Below, piece after piece: positions 54,171-61,389 of a DNA stretch of 64,000 nucleotides. Both the position numbers and the translations under genes were made by a program. Position 1 is the first letter of the stretch. Each line of letters starts with the position of its first letter. This DNA comes from BS150m-G50 sp964501185 [NCBI: uncultured Bacteroidia bacterium] (lineage in GTDB: Bacteria; CAIWAD01; BS150m-G50): the NCBI GenBank assembly GCA_964501185.1, contig CAZCRT010000008.1, positions 22,688 through 86,687 of the forward strand. The letters run 5' to 3'. Below the pieces are notes generated by a model. It was not told the DNA's origin. It was given only the letters and a program-made list of their open reading frames with translations, and searched no databases.

Positions 54171-54821
54171 ATGCCGATTATCAGTGACAAAGATCAACAG
54201 GTTGTGCGTGACATGTTCAATGTCATGGATAAACCGGTGAAGCTGGTTTTCTATGAGAAGACAGAAGATTGTCAGTACTGCGAGGAGATAGACCAGCTGC
54301 TGAGTGAGCTGGTACAACTCTCTGATAAACTGACACTGGAAAAGAAAAACATCGACAGCGATCAGGAGCTGGCCGTTAAGCTGGCAGTTGATAAAGCACC
54401 CGCGATTGTGCTGCTGGGTGAAGATGATCATGATTATGGCATCCGTTTCTACGGTATTCCGGCCGGGTATGAATTCAGCGCTCTGCTGGAAGATATCACC
54501 ATGGTCTCTCTGGGTGAGTCGGGGCTGCAGCATACAACCCGGACCGCATTGGAACAGCTGAAGGAACCGGTGAACCTGAAGGTGTTTGTCACACCCACCT
54601 GACCCCACTGCACACAGGCAGTTCGCCTGGCACATCAGATGGCCTATGAGCGAGAAAACATCACCGGTGAAATGGTGGAAGCACAGGAATTTATGGCTCT
54701 ATCACAGCGCTTCAAAGTGCGTGGTGTGCCACGTACGGTTGTGAACGACAGCAAATTCATCGATGGCGGCCTTCCGGAGCAGATGTTCCTGGAAAGGGTA
54801 GTGGAGCTGGTGAAGTTATAG
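54171..54821 (+). CDS. Selenocysteine-containing glutaredoxin-like protein (UPHC active site)
   Basis: A 216-residue protein disulfide oxidoreductase-like protein with two thioredoxin folds. The N-terminal half has CQYC (C34, C37). The frame reaches TGA at 54600-54602 (codon 144) after KVFVTPT, and then runs straight on in frame as PHCTQAVRLAH to a stop at 54821. This gives UPHC at exactly the position of the CPHC/CPYC site in the family, and GVPRTVV supplies the cis-proline. Reading the TGA as a stop would leave two meaningless fragments. A SECIS-like hairpin follows the TGA. With selD in the same window, selenocysteine is the simplest explanation. Confidence 0.9.
54600..54632 (+). promoter_or_regulatory. 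UGA codon and candidate SECIS element of the UPHC protein
   Basis: Behind the UGA lies a stem CAGGC / GCCUG (54615-54619 with 54625-54629) around loop AGUUC. A second three-pair stem (54609-54611 with 54630-54632) is separated by a 3-nt bulge. Loop GU, bulge and distance fit bacterial SECIS elements. Confidence 0.65.
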
Positions 54822-54964
54822 TATTGTAAGGTTCATTGTTTAAGCAGCATTTCAACCTGTAGAGTTAATACTATGAGCCGGTGCTTCGATTAGTATTGCA
54901 AATAGACATGTATATGAGCATCGGCAAAGATGACTGAACCGCAGCTGCTTCTTACAGCCGATAT

Positions 54965-54984
54965 CCTGTGCACTGCGGCACAGG
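54965..54984 (+). other. Hairpin upstream of the DUF1858 gene
   Basis: A perfect 7-bp stem CCTGTGC / GCACAGG with a 6-nt loop in the 190-nt spacer, about 28 nt before the start codon. There is no T-run, so a leader structure is more likely than a terminator. Confidence 0.45.
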
Positions 54985-55011
54985 GCGGATGAATTCACCG
55001 GGAGTTTCTTA

Positions 55012-55221
55012 ATGATTACAGCCGATGTTTACATTGAGGACCTGGTAGAAGATTATCCTGCTTCGGTAGCTTTTCTGCTGGAACGGAAGATCGTCTGTAT
55101 CAAGTGTGGTGAACCGATCTGGGGTACACTGCGGGAAACGCTTGAACGGGGTGAGGTTGAGGATATCGGACAGTTTGTTAAAGACCTCAATGAATTCCTG
55201 GCCAACTCAATAAACTCCTAG
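55012..55221 (+). CDS. DUF1858 domain protein
   Basis: A 69-residue protein made of one DUF1858 domain, with YIEDLVEDYPASVAFLLE and the CIKCGEP Cys pair followed by TLRETLERG. These domains are often attached to ScdA/RIC-like or hybrid-cluster redox proteins and may bind metal or respond to thiols. Here it is free-standing, next to the selenocysteine glutaredoxin. No enzymatic role is visible. Confidence 0.82.
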   Translation: MITADVYIEDLVEDYPASVAFLLERKIVCIKCGEPIWGTLRETLERGEVEDIGQFVKDLNEFLANSINS

Positions 55222-55246
55222 ATTCCACTATCAAATTTCGTAATTT

Positions 55247-55254
55247 GTGATACA
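55247..55254 (-). repeat. Intergenic copy of the TGTATCAC repeat upstream of ssrA
   Basis: GTGATACA in the spacer between the DUF1858 gene and tmRNA. It is the last copy in the window; none was seen over the remaining 8.7 kb. Confidence 0.8.
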
Positions 55255-55296
55255 GGGCATACAACTGCCTCTGTTGTTCTTTGAAGTTGTTGGCAG

Positions 55297-55336
55297 GGAG
55301 TCTGCGAGACTCCAAACATCACGTCATTACGTCATT
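55297..55336 (+). promoter_or_regulatory. Hairpin and tandem octamer just upstream of tmRNA
   Basis: A perfect hairpin GGAGTC / GACTCC (55297-55302 with 55308-55313) is followed by two abutting copies of ACGTCATT (55321-55328, 55329-55336), ending 3 nt before the mature 5' end of tmRNA. This may be the RNase P-removed leader or promoter-proximal control; no good -10 box is evident. Confidence 0.4.
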
Positions 55337-55339
55337 CCT

Positions 55340-55692
55340 GGGGACGTTCAGGATTCGACGGGCTGGAAGTGACTTGGATCTGCATGTCGAGGTGTTCCGT
55401 CTGCTCGTAAAAACAGCGGTAAACAATTTAGTTGCCAACGACAACTATGCACTCGCTGCTTAATATAAACTAAGCAGCTGTCCCTCCAGGGGGTGCCGTT
55501 ACTCCTGGTCCGGACATCATTTCAACGGCTGGCGCAACCGATTGCCTCCAGCGGAAGCGTGAGATTAAGGAGGATAACTCCCCAGAGCCTGTCTGACGGC
55601 TTCGAAGGGGGCGAAAACTCGTAGTCAGACTAAGCATGTAGATGATCCCTGGTGCTCCTTTCCGGACGCGGGTTCAATTCCCGCCGTCTCCA
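55340..55692 (+). ncRNA. ssrA: Transfer-messenger RNA
   Basis: About 353 nt. It rescues stalled ribosomes by adding a degradation tag. The 5' end matches the tmRNA consensus (GGATTCGACGGG and GCATGTCGAGG), and the acceptor stem GGGGACG pairs with CGTCTCC at the 3' end with one G-U. The T arm GGGTTCAATTCCC is near the 3' end. CCA is not encoded. A strong terminator follows. RNase R (5.9 kb) is its usual decay partner. Confidence 0.96.
55434..55463 (+). other. tmRNA tag reading frame
   Basis: The resume codon GCC is followed by AAC GAC AAC TAT GCA CTC GCT GCT and TAA, giving the tag ANDNYALAA. It is one residue shorter than the E. coli tag ANDENYALAA and keeps the LAA end recognised by ClpXP. 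Confidence 0.93.
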
Positions 55693-55701
55693 CTTTTAAA
55701 A

Positions 55702-55742
55702 AACCCGTTCTGCTTGATACTCAAGGCAGGGCGGGTTTTTTT
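55702..55742 (+). terminator. Intrinsic terminator of ssrA
   Basis: A 12-pair stem (AACCCGTTCTGC with GCAGGGCGGGTT, two G-U pairs) followed by seven T residues. Confidence 0.9.
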
Positions 55743-55794
55743 ATTGAGTATCCATCTTGTGAATTTCGAACCTCAAATCGGTCAACAGAAAACC

Positions 55795-56910
55795 ATGCTT
55801 AAATGCCCTGACTGCAAAGTAGCTCTCATCCAACACAGGGGCCGCCCTGGCGCTTACTGGAGTTGTCCCGAATGTGGTGGTCGGTCAGTGACTTTTCCCC
55901 TGTTGCGCAAAACTATACCTCGAGTGTTAGCGAACAGTCTCTGGCAAAGGGCAACTACAGCTGTCAAGTCTGGCGACCGACGCTGCCCATCCTGTCATAG
56001 GATAATGGTTGAAGTACCGGTTGGTGCAGGCCCACAGTCAGACCAGCTTGACATCTGCACAAGTTGTCAGTTTGTGTGGTTTGACCACTCTGAGTTTGAG
56101 GCGTTACCTGTGGAATCTGGTTCGAAACGAACTGAAGTGGAGATTTCACCAGAAGGATGGCAATCTCTGGGGGGACTGGAACTCGATGTAATTCAAAGGG
56201 AGCAGGATGAAGCTGAATCGAATTGGATCGGACCTGATGGATTATGGAAATGGTGCTCATCCTATTTTGGTTTACCGGTTGAGTATGATCCCGGATTTCT
56301 GCAGCGGTGGCCTTTGCTGACCTGGTTCATCATCTTCGTAGTTTCCACTGCCAGCCTGGCTGCTTTTCAACAATTTGAGCTTACGACGCAAGACTTCGGA
56401 TTCATTCCTGCCGCCTGGTCCCGTTATGGCGGACTGTCTTTTCTAACAGCATTCTTTATTCATGGCGGTGTAACACATCTGCTGGTTAACATGTATTTCT
56501 TGCTGGTCTTTGGTGATAACGTTGAAGATTGGCTGGGGCGCTGGAAATTTGTTCTGCTGTTAATCCTGGCTGCAGCGGGGGGAGCACTTGCGCATCTTCT
56601 GGGAAACCCATCCTCTACTATTCCACTGGTTGGTGCGAGCGGGGGAATATCAGGGGTAATTGCATTCTATGTGTTCAGGTTCCCCCATGCACGACTGGGT
56701 CAGTTTGTTCACATATTCATCATCATCAGATGGTTGCGCATGCCGGCATATATGTGGTTCTGCTACTGGATACTGTTGCAAATCACCGGCGTCTGGTTCC
56801 AACTTAAAGGATTCAGCCATGTGTCAGTATTATCACACGTGGGAGGGGCTGCGGTGGGTGTGCTCTTCTGGTGGGTGACCAGGAGACAGGATATCTCAAC
56901 AAAACACTGA
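55795..56910 (+). CDS. Zinc-ribbon rhomboid family membrane protease
   Basis: A 371-residue protein. Two zinc ribbons come first: CPDC...CPEC (about 3-27) and CPSC...CTSC (about 63-87). A linker leads to a rhomboid domain of about six helices with HLLVNMYFLLVFGDNVED, nucleophile in VGASGGISGVIAFY and partner His in SHVGGAAVG. The zinc-ribbon fusion may sense or bind substrate. The frame is open back into tmRNA, so the ATG at 55795 is chosen; TTG 55744 and GTG 55760 are possible. It is the second rhomboid within 5 kb. Confidence 0.88.
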   Translation: MLKCPDCKVALIQHRGRPGAYWSCPECGGRSVTFPLLRKTIPRVLANSLWQRATTAVKSGDRRCPSCHRIMVEVPVGAGPQSDQLDICTSCQFVWFDHSEFEALPVESGSKRTEVEISPEGWQSLGGLELDVIQREQDEAESNWIGPDGLWKWCSSYFGLPVEYDPGFLQRWPLLTWFIIFVVSTASLAAFQQFELTTQDFGFIPAAWSRYGGLSFLTAFFIHGGVTHLLVNMYFLLVFGDNVEDWLGRWKFVLLLILAAAGGALAHLLGNPSSTIPLVGASGGISGVIAFYVFRFPHARLGQFVHIFIIIRWLRMPAYMWFCYWILLQITGVWFQLKGFSHVSVLSHVGGAAVGVLFWWVTRRQDISTKH

Positions 56911-56960
56911 TTCTAATTCCGGTTATTTACGTTAGATTTCATCTCTACGGGAACAGAGTA

Positions 56961-57914
56961 ATGCGCCTGTTCAAAACCACCTTTATCGTTCTGTCAGCCG
57001 TTGCCATCCTCCTGCTCCTCCTCATCGCCCTCTGGGTAATCTGGGAACACAAACGAAATCCATTATCTGCTGTTGATATCGAAGCCGGCCGGGTGGTACT
57101 GCAGCAGGACAGTGTTATTGTACCGGAAAACATCTCGCTGGAGCGAACCTATCGTCGAATTGTACTGGCTACCGAAGAGCTTGGTGAGATAACATTCTCA
57201 CTGAGTCTTCCGATGGAAATCCCGGTCACCGGATTACCATTGATCATTGTGCTGGGGGGACTTGAGATTGGTGAAGCCAATTTCGAGCTGATTGATGAAC
57301 CGGGCGAGAACATCATCGCTATTTACCACTATCCATACAGCCCCCAATACTGGTATAAAGGCAGCGCTGCAGGGAAGATTCCATTGATCCGTCGCTCAAT
57401 GTTGCGAGTACCGGCACAGGTAGCTAACCTGATCAAATGGGCAGCACCGCTGGACCAGGTGGACAGCGAGCGGGTCTGTATTACCGGCTACAGTTTTGGC
57501 GCCATGTTTCTACCGGCGGTCTATCGTCTGGCTGAAAGCAGGCAACTGCTATTACAGCAGGGGGTAATTGCTTACGCGGGTACCGGAATCTACGACCTTC
57601 TTGCATACAATCTCGGTGAACTTCCCAGACCGTTCCGATCGCTACTTGCCTGGCTGGCCGCTACCGCTATCCACACACTTGAACCAGCCCTGCACCTGCC
57701 ACACCTGCACAATGAATTTCTGCTGATAAATGGTATCCGTGATCACCAGATCCCCGAGCATAGCTGGCGCAGGTTGCATCAACTGACACCGGATCCGAAA
57801 ACTACTGTAATACTCGATGAGGGGCATATGCATCCCGACAAACCGGCGTTGACCCGTAAACTGGTGGAGATCAGCCGGAGGTGGCTGTTGGATAATGAGG
57901 TGATTAACCCGTAG
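56961..57914 (+). CDS. Membrane-anchored alpha/beta hydrolase
   Basis: A 317-residue protein with one N-terminal transmembrane helix (about 8-28) and an extracytoplasmic alpha/beta-hydrolase domain. The nucleophile elbow is GYSFGAMF (about 190-197) and the catalytic His is in DEGHMHP near the end. The acid is probably the Asp in NGIRDHQIP. The substrate is unknown. The ATG at 56961 is preferred; an upstream in-frame ATG at 56871 overlaps the rhomboid gene. Confidence 0.8.
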   Translation: MRLFKTTFIVLSAVAILLLLLIALWVIWEHKRNPLSAVDIEAGRVVLQQDSVIVPENISLERTYRRIVLATEELGEITFSLSLPMEIPVTGLPLIIVLGGLEIGEANFELIDEPGENIIAIYHYPYSPQYWYKGSAAGKIPLIRRSMLRVPAQVANLIKWAAPLDQVDSERVCITGYSFGAMFLPAVYRLAESRQLLLQQGVIAYAGTGIYDLLAYNLGELPRPFRSLLAWLAATAIHTLEPALHLPHLHNEFLLINGIRDHQIPEHSWRRLHQLTPDPKTTVILDEGHMHPDKPALTRKLVEISRRWLLDNEVINP

Positions 57915-58012
57915 CGCGCCTTTTAATTTGCTTGAGAATAATCCAGCCATTACTTCATAAGACTGATTCATATTTGAGATTCCTGTAACTGAGTGAAGGA
58001 GAGATTGAAGCT

Positions 58013-58468
58013 ATGAAAACAACATTGACAACCGCTATTCTGGTTTTGTTATTCGCTGGCAGTACTGCACGGGCAACCGGCAGTACCGGAATAGGCGTTA
58101 TCATCGGGGAACCTACCGGTATCTGTGCCGTTAAAAAAATCAGTGACAGTAATTCTCTGGCTGCAGCACTGGCCTGGTCACTTGACAGCAACAGCTCAAT
58201 GCACCTGCATGTGGATTATCTTTTTCAGCGGAACGACCTGCTGCCGTTACCTTTCTACTTCGGCATAGGTGGCAGGGTAAAACTGGTTGAGGATAACAAT
58301 AACAACGAGTCAGATGCACATATCGGCCTGCGTATCCCGCTGGGTGTAACTTATCAGTTCACCGATTATCCGGTTGACTGTTTTTTCGAACTTGTTCCGC
58401 TTTTCGATCTTTTACCGGGCACCGGTTTTGATCTGAACGCTGCCATCGGAATCAGGTACTATTTCTAG
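58013..58468 (+). CDS. Small beta-barrel-like exported protein, tandem copy 1
   Basis: A 151-residue protein with a signal peptide (about 1-19, cleavage near ARA). Alternating hydrophobic beta-strands end in a C-terminal aromatic (IGIRYYF), which is the outer-membrane barrel insertion signature. GIGVIIGEPTGICAV and FFELVPLFDLLPGTGFDLNAA are shared with the next gene. No characterised family is named with confidence; Leptospira-type DUF3996 proteins look similar. GAAGGAGAG is close upstream. Confidence 0.7.
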   Translation: MKTTLTTAILVLLFAGSTARATGSTGIGVIIGEPTGICAVKKISDSNSLAAALAWSLDSNSSMHLHVDYLFQRNDLLPLPFYFGIGGRVKLVEDNNNNESDAHIGLRIPLGVTYQFTDYPVDCFFELVPLFDLLPGTGFDLNAAIGIRYYF

Positions 58469-58505
58469 CAACAGGCAGGTACAGATATCGGAGGACAGTG
58501 AAGCT

Positions 58506-58970
58506 ATGAGAACAACACTCACAACCGCTATTCTGATGCTATTAATAGCGGGCAGTACCGTTAAAGCTGCCGACAGCGGTATGGGTGCCGGCTTCATCAT
58601 CGGGGAACCTACAGGCATCTGCGCTGTTAACAAAATGAATGACAGTAACTCATTGGCTGCAGCAGTCGCCTGGTCACTCACCGGCAACAGCTCCCTGCAT
58701 CTGCATATTGATGATCTCTTTTTTAGAAACGATCTGTTGGCTCTGCCATTCTATTATGGCGGTGGTATCAGGGTGCTGCTGGTTGAGAATGGTGAGAATG
58801 AAGATGAAAACCGGGCTACCCGATTAGGTGTCCGGTTACCTCTGGGAGTCACCTATCAGTTCAAACCCCATCCGATCGACATGTTCTTCGAGGTGGTGCC
58901 GATCTTTGACCTGCTGCCAGGCACTGACTTTGATCTCAATGCAGCGGTTGGTGTGCGGTACTATTTCTGA
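58506..58970 (+). CDS. Small beta-barrel-like exported protein, tandem copy 2
   Basis: A 154-residue paralogue of the preceding gene, 37 nt downstream. Signal peptide and C-terminal VGVRYYF are kept, and most strands align one for one (GAGFIIGEPTGICAV, FFEVVPIFDLLPGTDFDLNAA). The nucleotide match is also high at the 5' ends. This is a tandem duplication that has diverged mainly in the loop around the acidic ENGENEDENR stretch. Confidence 0.7.
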   Translation: MRTTLTTAILMLLIAGSTVKAADSGMGAGFIIGEPTGICAVNKMNDSNSLAAAVAWSLTGNSSLHLHIDDLFFRNDLLALPFYYGGGIRVLLVENGENEDENRATRLGVRLPLGVTYQFKPHPIDMFFEVVPIFDLLPGTDFDLNAAVGVRYYF

Positions 58971-59030
58971 TGATGTCTTCCTGAACGAAGATGAAGTGCC
59001 ATTCACATGGTGAGAAGAGGGGGAAGCATT

Positions 59031-60173
59031 CTAGAGTTTGTTTTCGATCACTTTAAAGGGTTCATTGATACCAACGCTTTTAGCGAATGAACGTAATCTT
59101 TGCAGCATCACCGTAGTAACTTCCTGACCCTGCACTGCGATCGTCAGGCCGTTAGAGGCGATAATATCCTCATCTAACACCATATTTATCTTCAACTCCC
59201 CGGAAGTGAGGTTGAGGTGAACCTGTTCTACCTCAACTGTCCTGAGAGTCTCAAGTGCAGCAACCGCTTCCGGGAAATATTCTTCCGGTTGTTCCTGAAG
59301 CCTCTGAATTGCCTGAGGATTAGTATGTCCCTGCGCTATCTCGTTATCAAAAGCGACTGCAATTCGCAGGAGGTTACCACCCAGCGCAATCAGATTCTCC
59401 CCCTTGAAATCCCTGTGTTCTGCGCGTCTCTCAAAGACACCGTTCTGCGCTTCAATCATACGGGCTACATTTTCCAGACGGGGAATATGTTCCAGTAAAT
59501 CACCTGCAACGGCTGGATGTTGACTGATCATTTCCTGTTCCACCTCAGAAAGATCAATACCTGAGTAGATCTTACTGATGACATCCGGAGGAATAGTGAT
59601 GTAACCTATCAGCGATAATAATGCCGCCACCTCAAATTGCCAGGCGTTGGGTAAATCAAGCCTCGATACCATGTGGCTGACATAGTTTTTAATACGAAAC
59701 GAACTCCCGAAAGCGGTAGGATTAACCAGTCCCAGCATATCTGTCATAACCCGTATACTGCCAGCAAGCGTTTTTTCCAGGATCTCTTTCTCACCGGTAA
59801 CCAGCCGGTGCTGATCGCTGGCTGCGTTCAATGCCTGCACCATGGTTTCCTTGGAACAGGGCTTTGTCAGAAAGCGGAACAGATTCCCCTGATTGACCGC
59901 TTCCATGGCAACATTCAGGTCAGCCTGGCCGGTTAGCATTACCCGGGTAGTATCAGGTGACTTTGCCTTGAACTGCTGCAGAAACCGGATACCATCCATT
60001 TCCGGCATCTGGAAGTCGGAGACAACTACGGCGAAGGGCTTCTCAGTTTCTATCAGTTTCAAACCCTCAGCACCACTGGTGGCGGTAGTAATACTGAAAT
60101 CCTTACGCAACTGCCGTTGGAAGGAACGCAGGATATCAGGCTCATCATCTACCAGTAAGACCCGTTTATTCAC
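59031..60173 (-). CDS. Response regulator with degenerate HD-type output domain
   Basis: A 380-residue two-component regulator. The REC domain has the acidic pair DD (9-10) and phosphoacceptor D53 in VVSDFQMPEMDG. The output region (about 150-290) follows the RpfG/HD-GYP pattern (IPPDVISKIYSG, ISQHPAVAGDLLEHIP). However, the HD metal residues and HHExxDGxGYP are not kept (LLSLIGY, EAQNGVFERR), so c-di-GMP hydrolysis is doubtful. The GTG at 60173 follows GGAGAG; a GTG at 60185 is in frame. It overlaps the upstream regulator by 8 nt. Confidence 0.85.
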   Translation of the reverse strand: MNKRVLLVDDEPDILRSFQRQLRKDFSITTATSGAEGLKLIETEKPFAVVVSDFQMPEMDGIRFLQQFKAKSPDTTRVMLTGQADLNVAMEAVNQGNLFRFLTKPCSKETMVQALNAASDQHRLVTGEKEILEKTLAGSIRVMTDMLGLVNPTAFGSSFRIKNYVSHMVSRLDLPNAWQFEVAALLSLIGYITIPPDVISKIYSGIDLSEVEQEMISQHPAVAGDLLEHIPRLENVARMIEAQNGVFERRAEHRDFKGENLIALGGNLLRIAVAFDNEIAQGHTNPQAIQRLQEQPEEYFPEAVAALETLRTVEVEQVHLNLTSGELKINMVLDEDIIASNGLTIAVQGQEVTTVMLQRLRSFAKSVGINEPFKVIENKL

Positions 60174-61389
60174 TGTTCTCTCCACTGGCTAATATTCTGG
60201 TCAGCATTTCCTGCCAGACCGGCAACTCATCAGTCAGGCCTGACCGGTTAATGAAATCCATATCGAGCATCGTTCCCGTTGGAGTTTGATTCTCTGCCAT
60301 CTCATCTGTTACCAGTGCAGTTGCCACATGGACAGCTGTGAGTGGTGAGAAACTGACATCTCCAGGTGCATCACCTGGAGAATGCTGGAAGTAGATTGCT
60401 TCCACAATTGTATCGGGCAATCCCCACAAGCCCATCAGATAACCTCCAATTTCTGCGTGAGTCCGGCCAAACTCCTCCTGCTCTGAAGTTATCTGCTTCC
60501 GGGTATCTTTCCCGGCAGACTGCAGCACTTTACTGTATTGTTCGGGAGATCCGGAGGCCAGTACCAGAATTCCCACATTGTGCAACAGGCTGGCAAGATA
60601 TACATCATCGACCAGCTTCTGGTCCAGTTCCGCCCGCAATGCAATTTCCTTTGCCAGCAGGCTGGCCAGGTAGGATTGATGCCAGAGCTGTTCCAGATCA
60701 AGCTGTTCCGGTATATTGGAACCATCAGCTTCAGAAAACAGTTTCATGGACAGCACCAGTGGTCGTATGGTATCCACACCCAGCAGACTGACTGCCTGTG
60801 CGGGGCTGGAAATATGCCTGGGAATACCGAAAAAAGCGGAATTGACCAACTGAAGAATCTTGGCGGTCATACCGATATCCTTCGAAATAATCTCACCCAC
60901 TTTTGCCAGAGAACTGAGCGGGGACTTCAGTTCATCCATGACTGCAGTGTACAGGGAGGGAAGACTCGGCAGTGATCCCAGGTCGGTGGTGAACTGTAGT
61001 AATGAGGTGTCGGATAGAAGATCGCGTAAAGCGCAGGAGCGGGTAATCACACTGGTCAGGATATCAGCATTGCACGGTTTGGCAAGGAACTGATGTGTCG
61101 GTCCTACCGCCCTCAAGAGATCATCCCGTTCAGAGTGACCTGAGAGGGCTATGCGTACAGTCTGGGGATATTGCTTCTGAATATGGGTCAGCAGTTCCAC
61201 ACCATCCATTTCCGGCATCCGTATATCCGATACAACAACATCGAAACTGTCCTCACTGAATTTTTCCAGCGCTGCTGCGCCACTTTCACAAAACACCATT
61301 TCCCATTCGTCCCGTTTCTGACGCAACATCCGTCTGAGAGAATTCAGAATATCCGGTTCGTCATCAACGAACAGTATCCGCTTTTTCAT
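60166..61389 (-). CDS. Response regulator with HDOD output domain
   Basis: A 407-residue regulator. The REC domain has D9/D10 and phosphoacceptor D55 in VVSDIRMPEMDG, with K in LAKPC. The HDOD domain (about 140-340) shows LPSLPSLYTAVMDEL, ILQLVNSAFFGIPRH and LLHNVGILV. The start overlaps the kinase stop by 4 nt (ATGA), so kinase and regulator are probably partners. HDOD regulators recur in this window (also at 39 kb). Confidence 0.88.
   Translation of the reverse strand: MKKRILFVDDEPDILNSLRRMLRQKRDEWEMVFCESGAAALEKFSEDSFDVVVSDIRMPEMDGVELLTHIQKQYPQTVRIALSGHSERDDLLRAVGPTHQFLAKPCNADILTSVITRSCALRDLLSDTSLLQFTTDLGSLPSLPSLYTAVMDELKSPLSSLAKVGEIISKDIGMTAKILQLVNSAFFGIPRHISSPAQAVSLLGVDTIRPLVLSMKLFSEADGSNIPEQLDLEQLWHQSYLASLLAKEIALRAELDQKLVDDVYLASLLHNVGILVLASGSPEQYSKVLQSAGKDTRKQITSEQEEFGRTHAEIGGYLMGLWGLPDTIVEAIYFQHSPGDAPGDVSFSPLTAVHVATALVTDEMAENQTPTGTMLDMDFINRSGLTDELPVWQEMLTRILASGENSE

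Larger units (their letters stand above)
1371..55254. repeat. Dispersed octamer family TGTATCAC / GTGATACA (30 copies)
   Basis: Plus-strand TGTATCAC begins at 1371, 6801, 9007, 18141, 21339, 27145, 30458, 37890, 38531, 38643, 40366, 41862, 42900, 43291, 43902, 44025 and 51254. GTGATACA begins at 5613, 8325, 11192, 14029, 15361, 16000, 19147, 20110, 22726, 42150, 45586, 51272 and 55247. The base after TGTATCAC is A (15) or G (12) in 27 of 30, so the fuller consensus is TGTATCACR. A random octamer would occur about twice in 64 kb on both strands. Copies in genes use at least three reading frames (GTG ATA CAR, CGT GAT ACA, TAT CAC), so shared protein motifs do not explain them. Counts are by eye. 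Confidence 0.85.

Noticed and set aside
54171-54602. Reading the 54.2 kb gene as a pseudogene split by a premature TGA
   Set aside because: The TGA falls exactly on the catalytic Cys column, the frame continues with family sequence, and a SECIS-like hairpin follows; selD nearby supports decoding as selenocysteine.
53772-54635. A 287-codon open frame on the minus strand opposite the FmdB and selenoprotein genes
   Set aside because: It is antisense to two convincing genes, lacks a ribosome site and has no domain features.
55281-55463. A 60-codon frame ending in the tmRNA tag stop
   Set aside because: Only the last part (ANDNYALAA) is translated, as the tmRNA tag; the rest is RNA structure.
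55340-55692. Integration site of a mobile element at the 3' end of tmRNA
   Set aside because: No integrase and no direct duplicate of the tmRNA 3' end were seen downstream in the window.
55642-55794. Extended N-terminus of the zinc-ribbon rhomboid
   Set aside because: The extension lies within tmRNA and its terminator; the first zinc-ribbon Cys comes right after the ATG at 55795.
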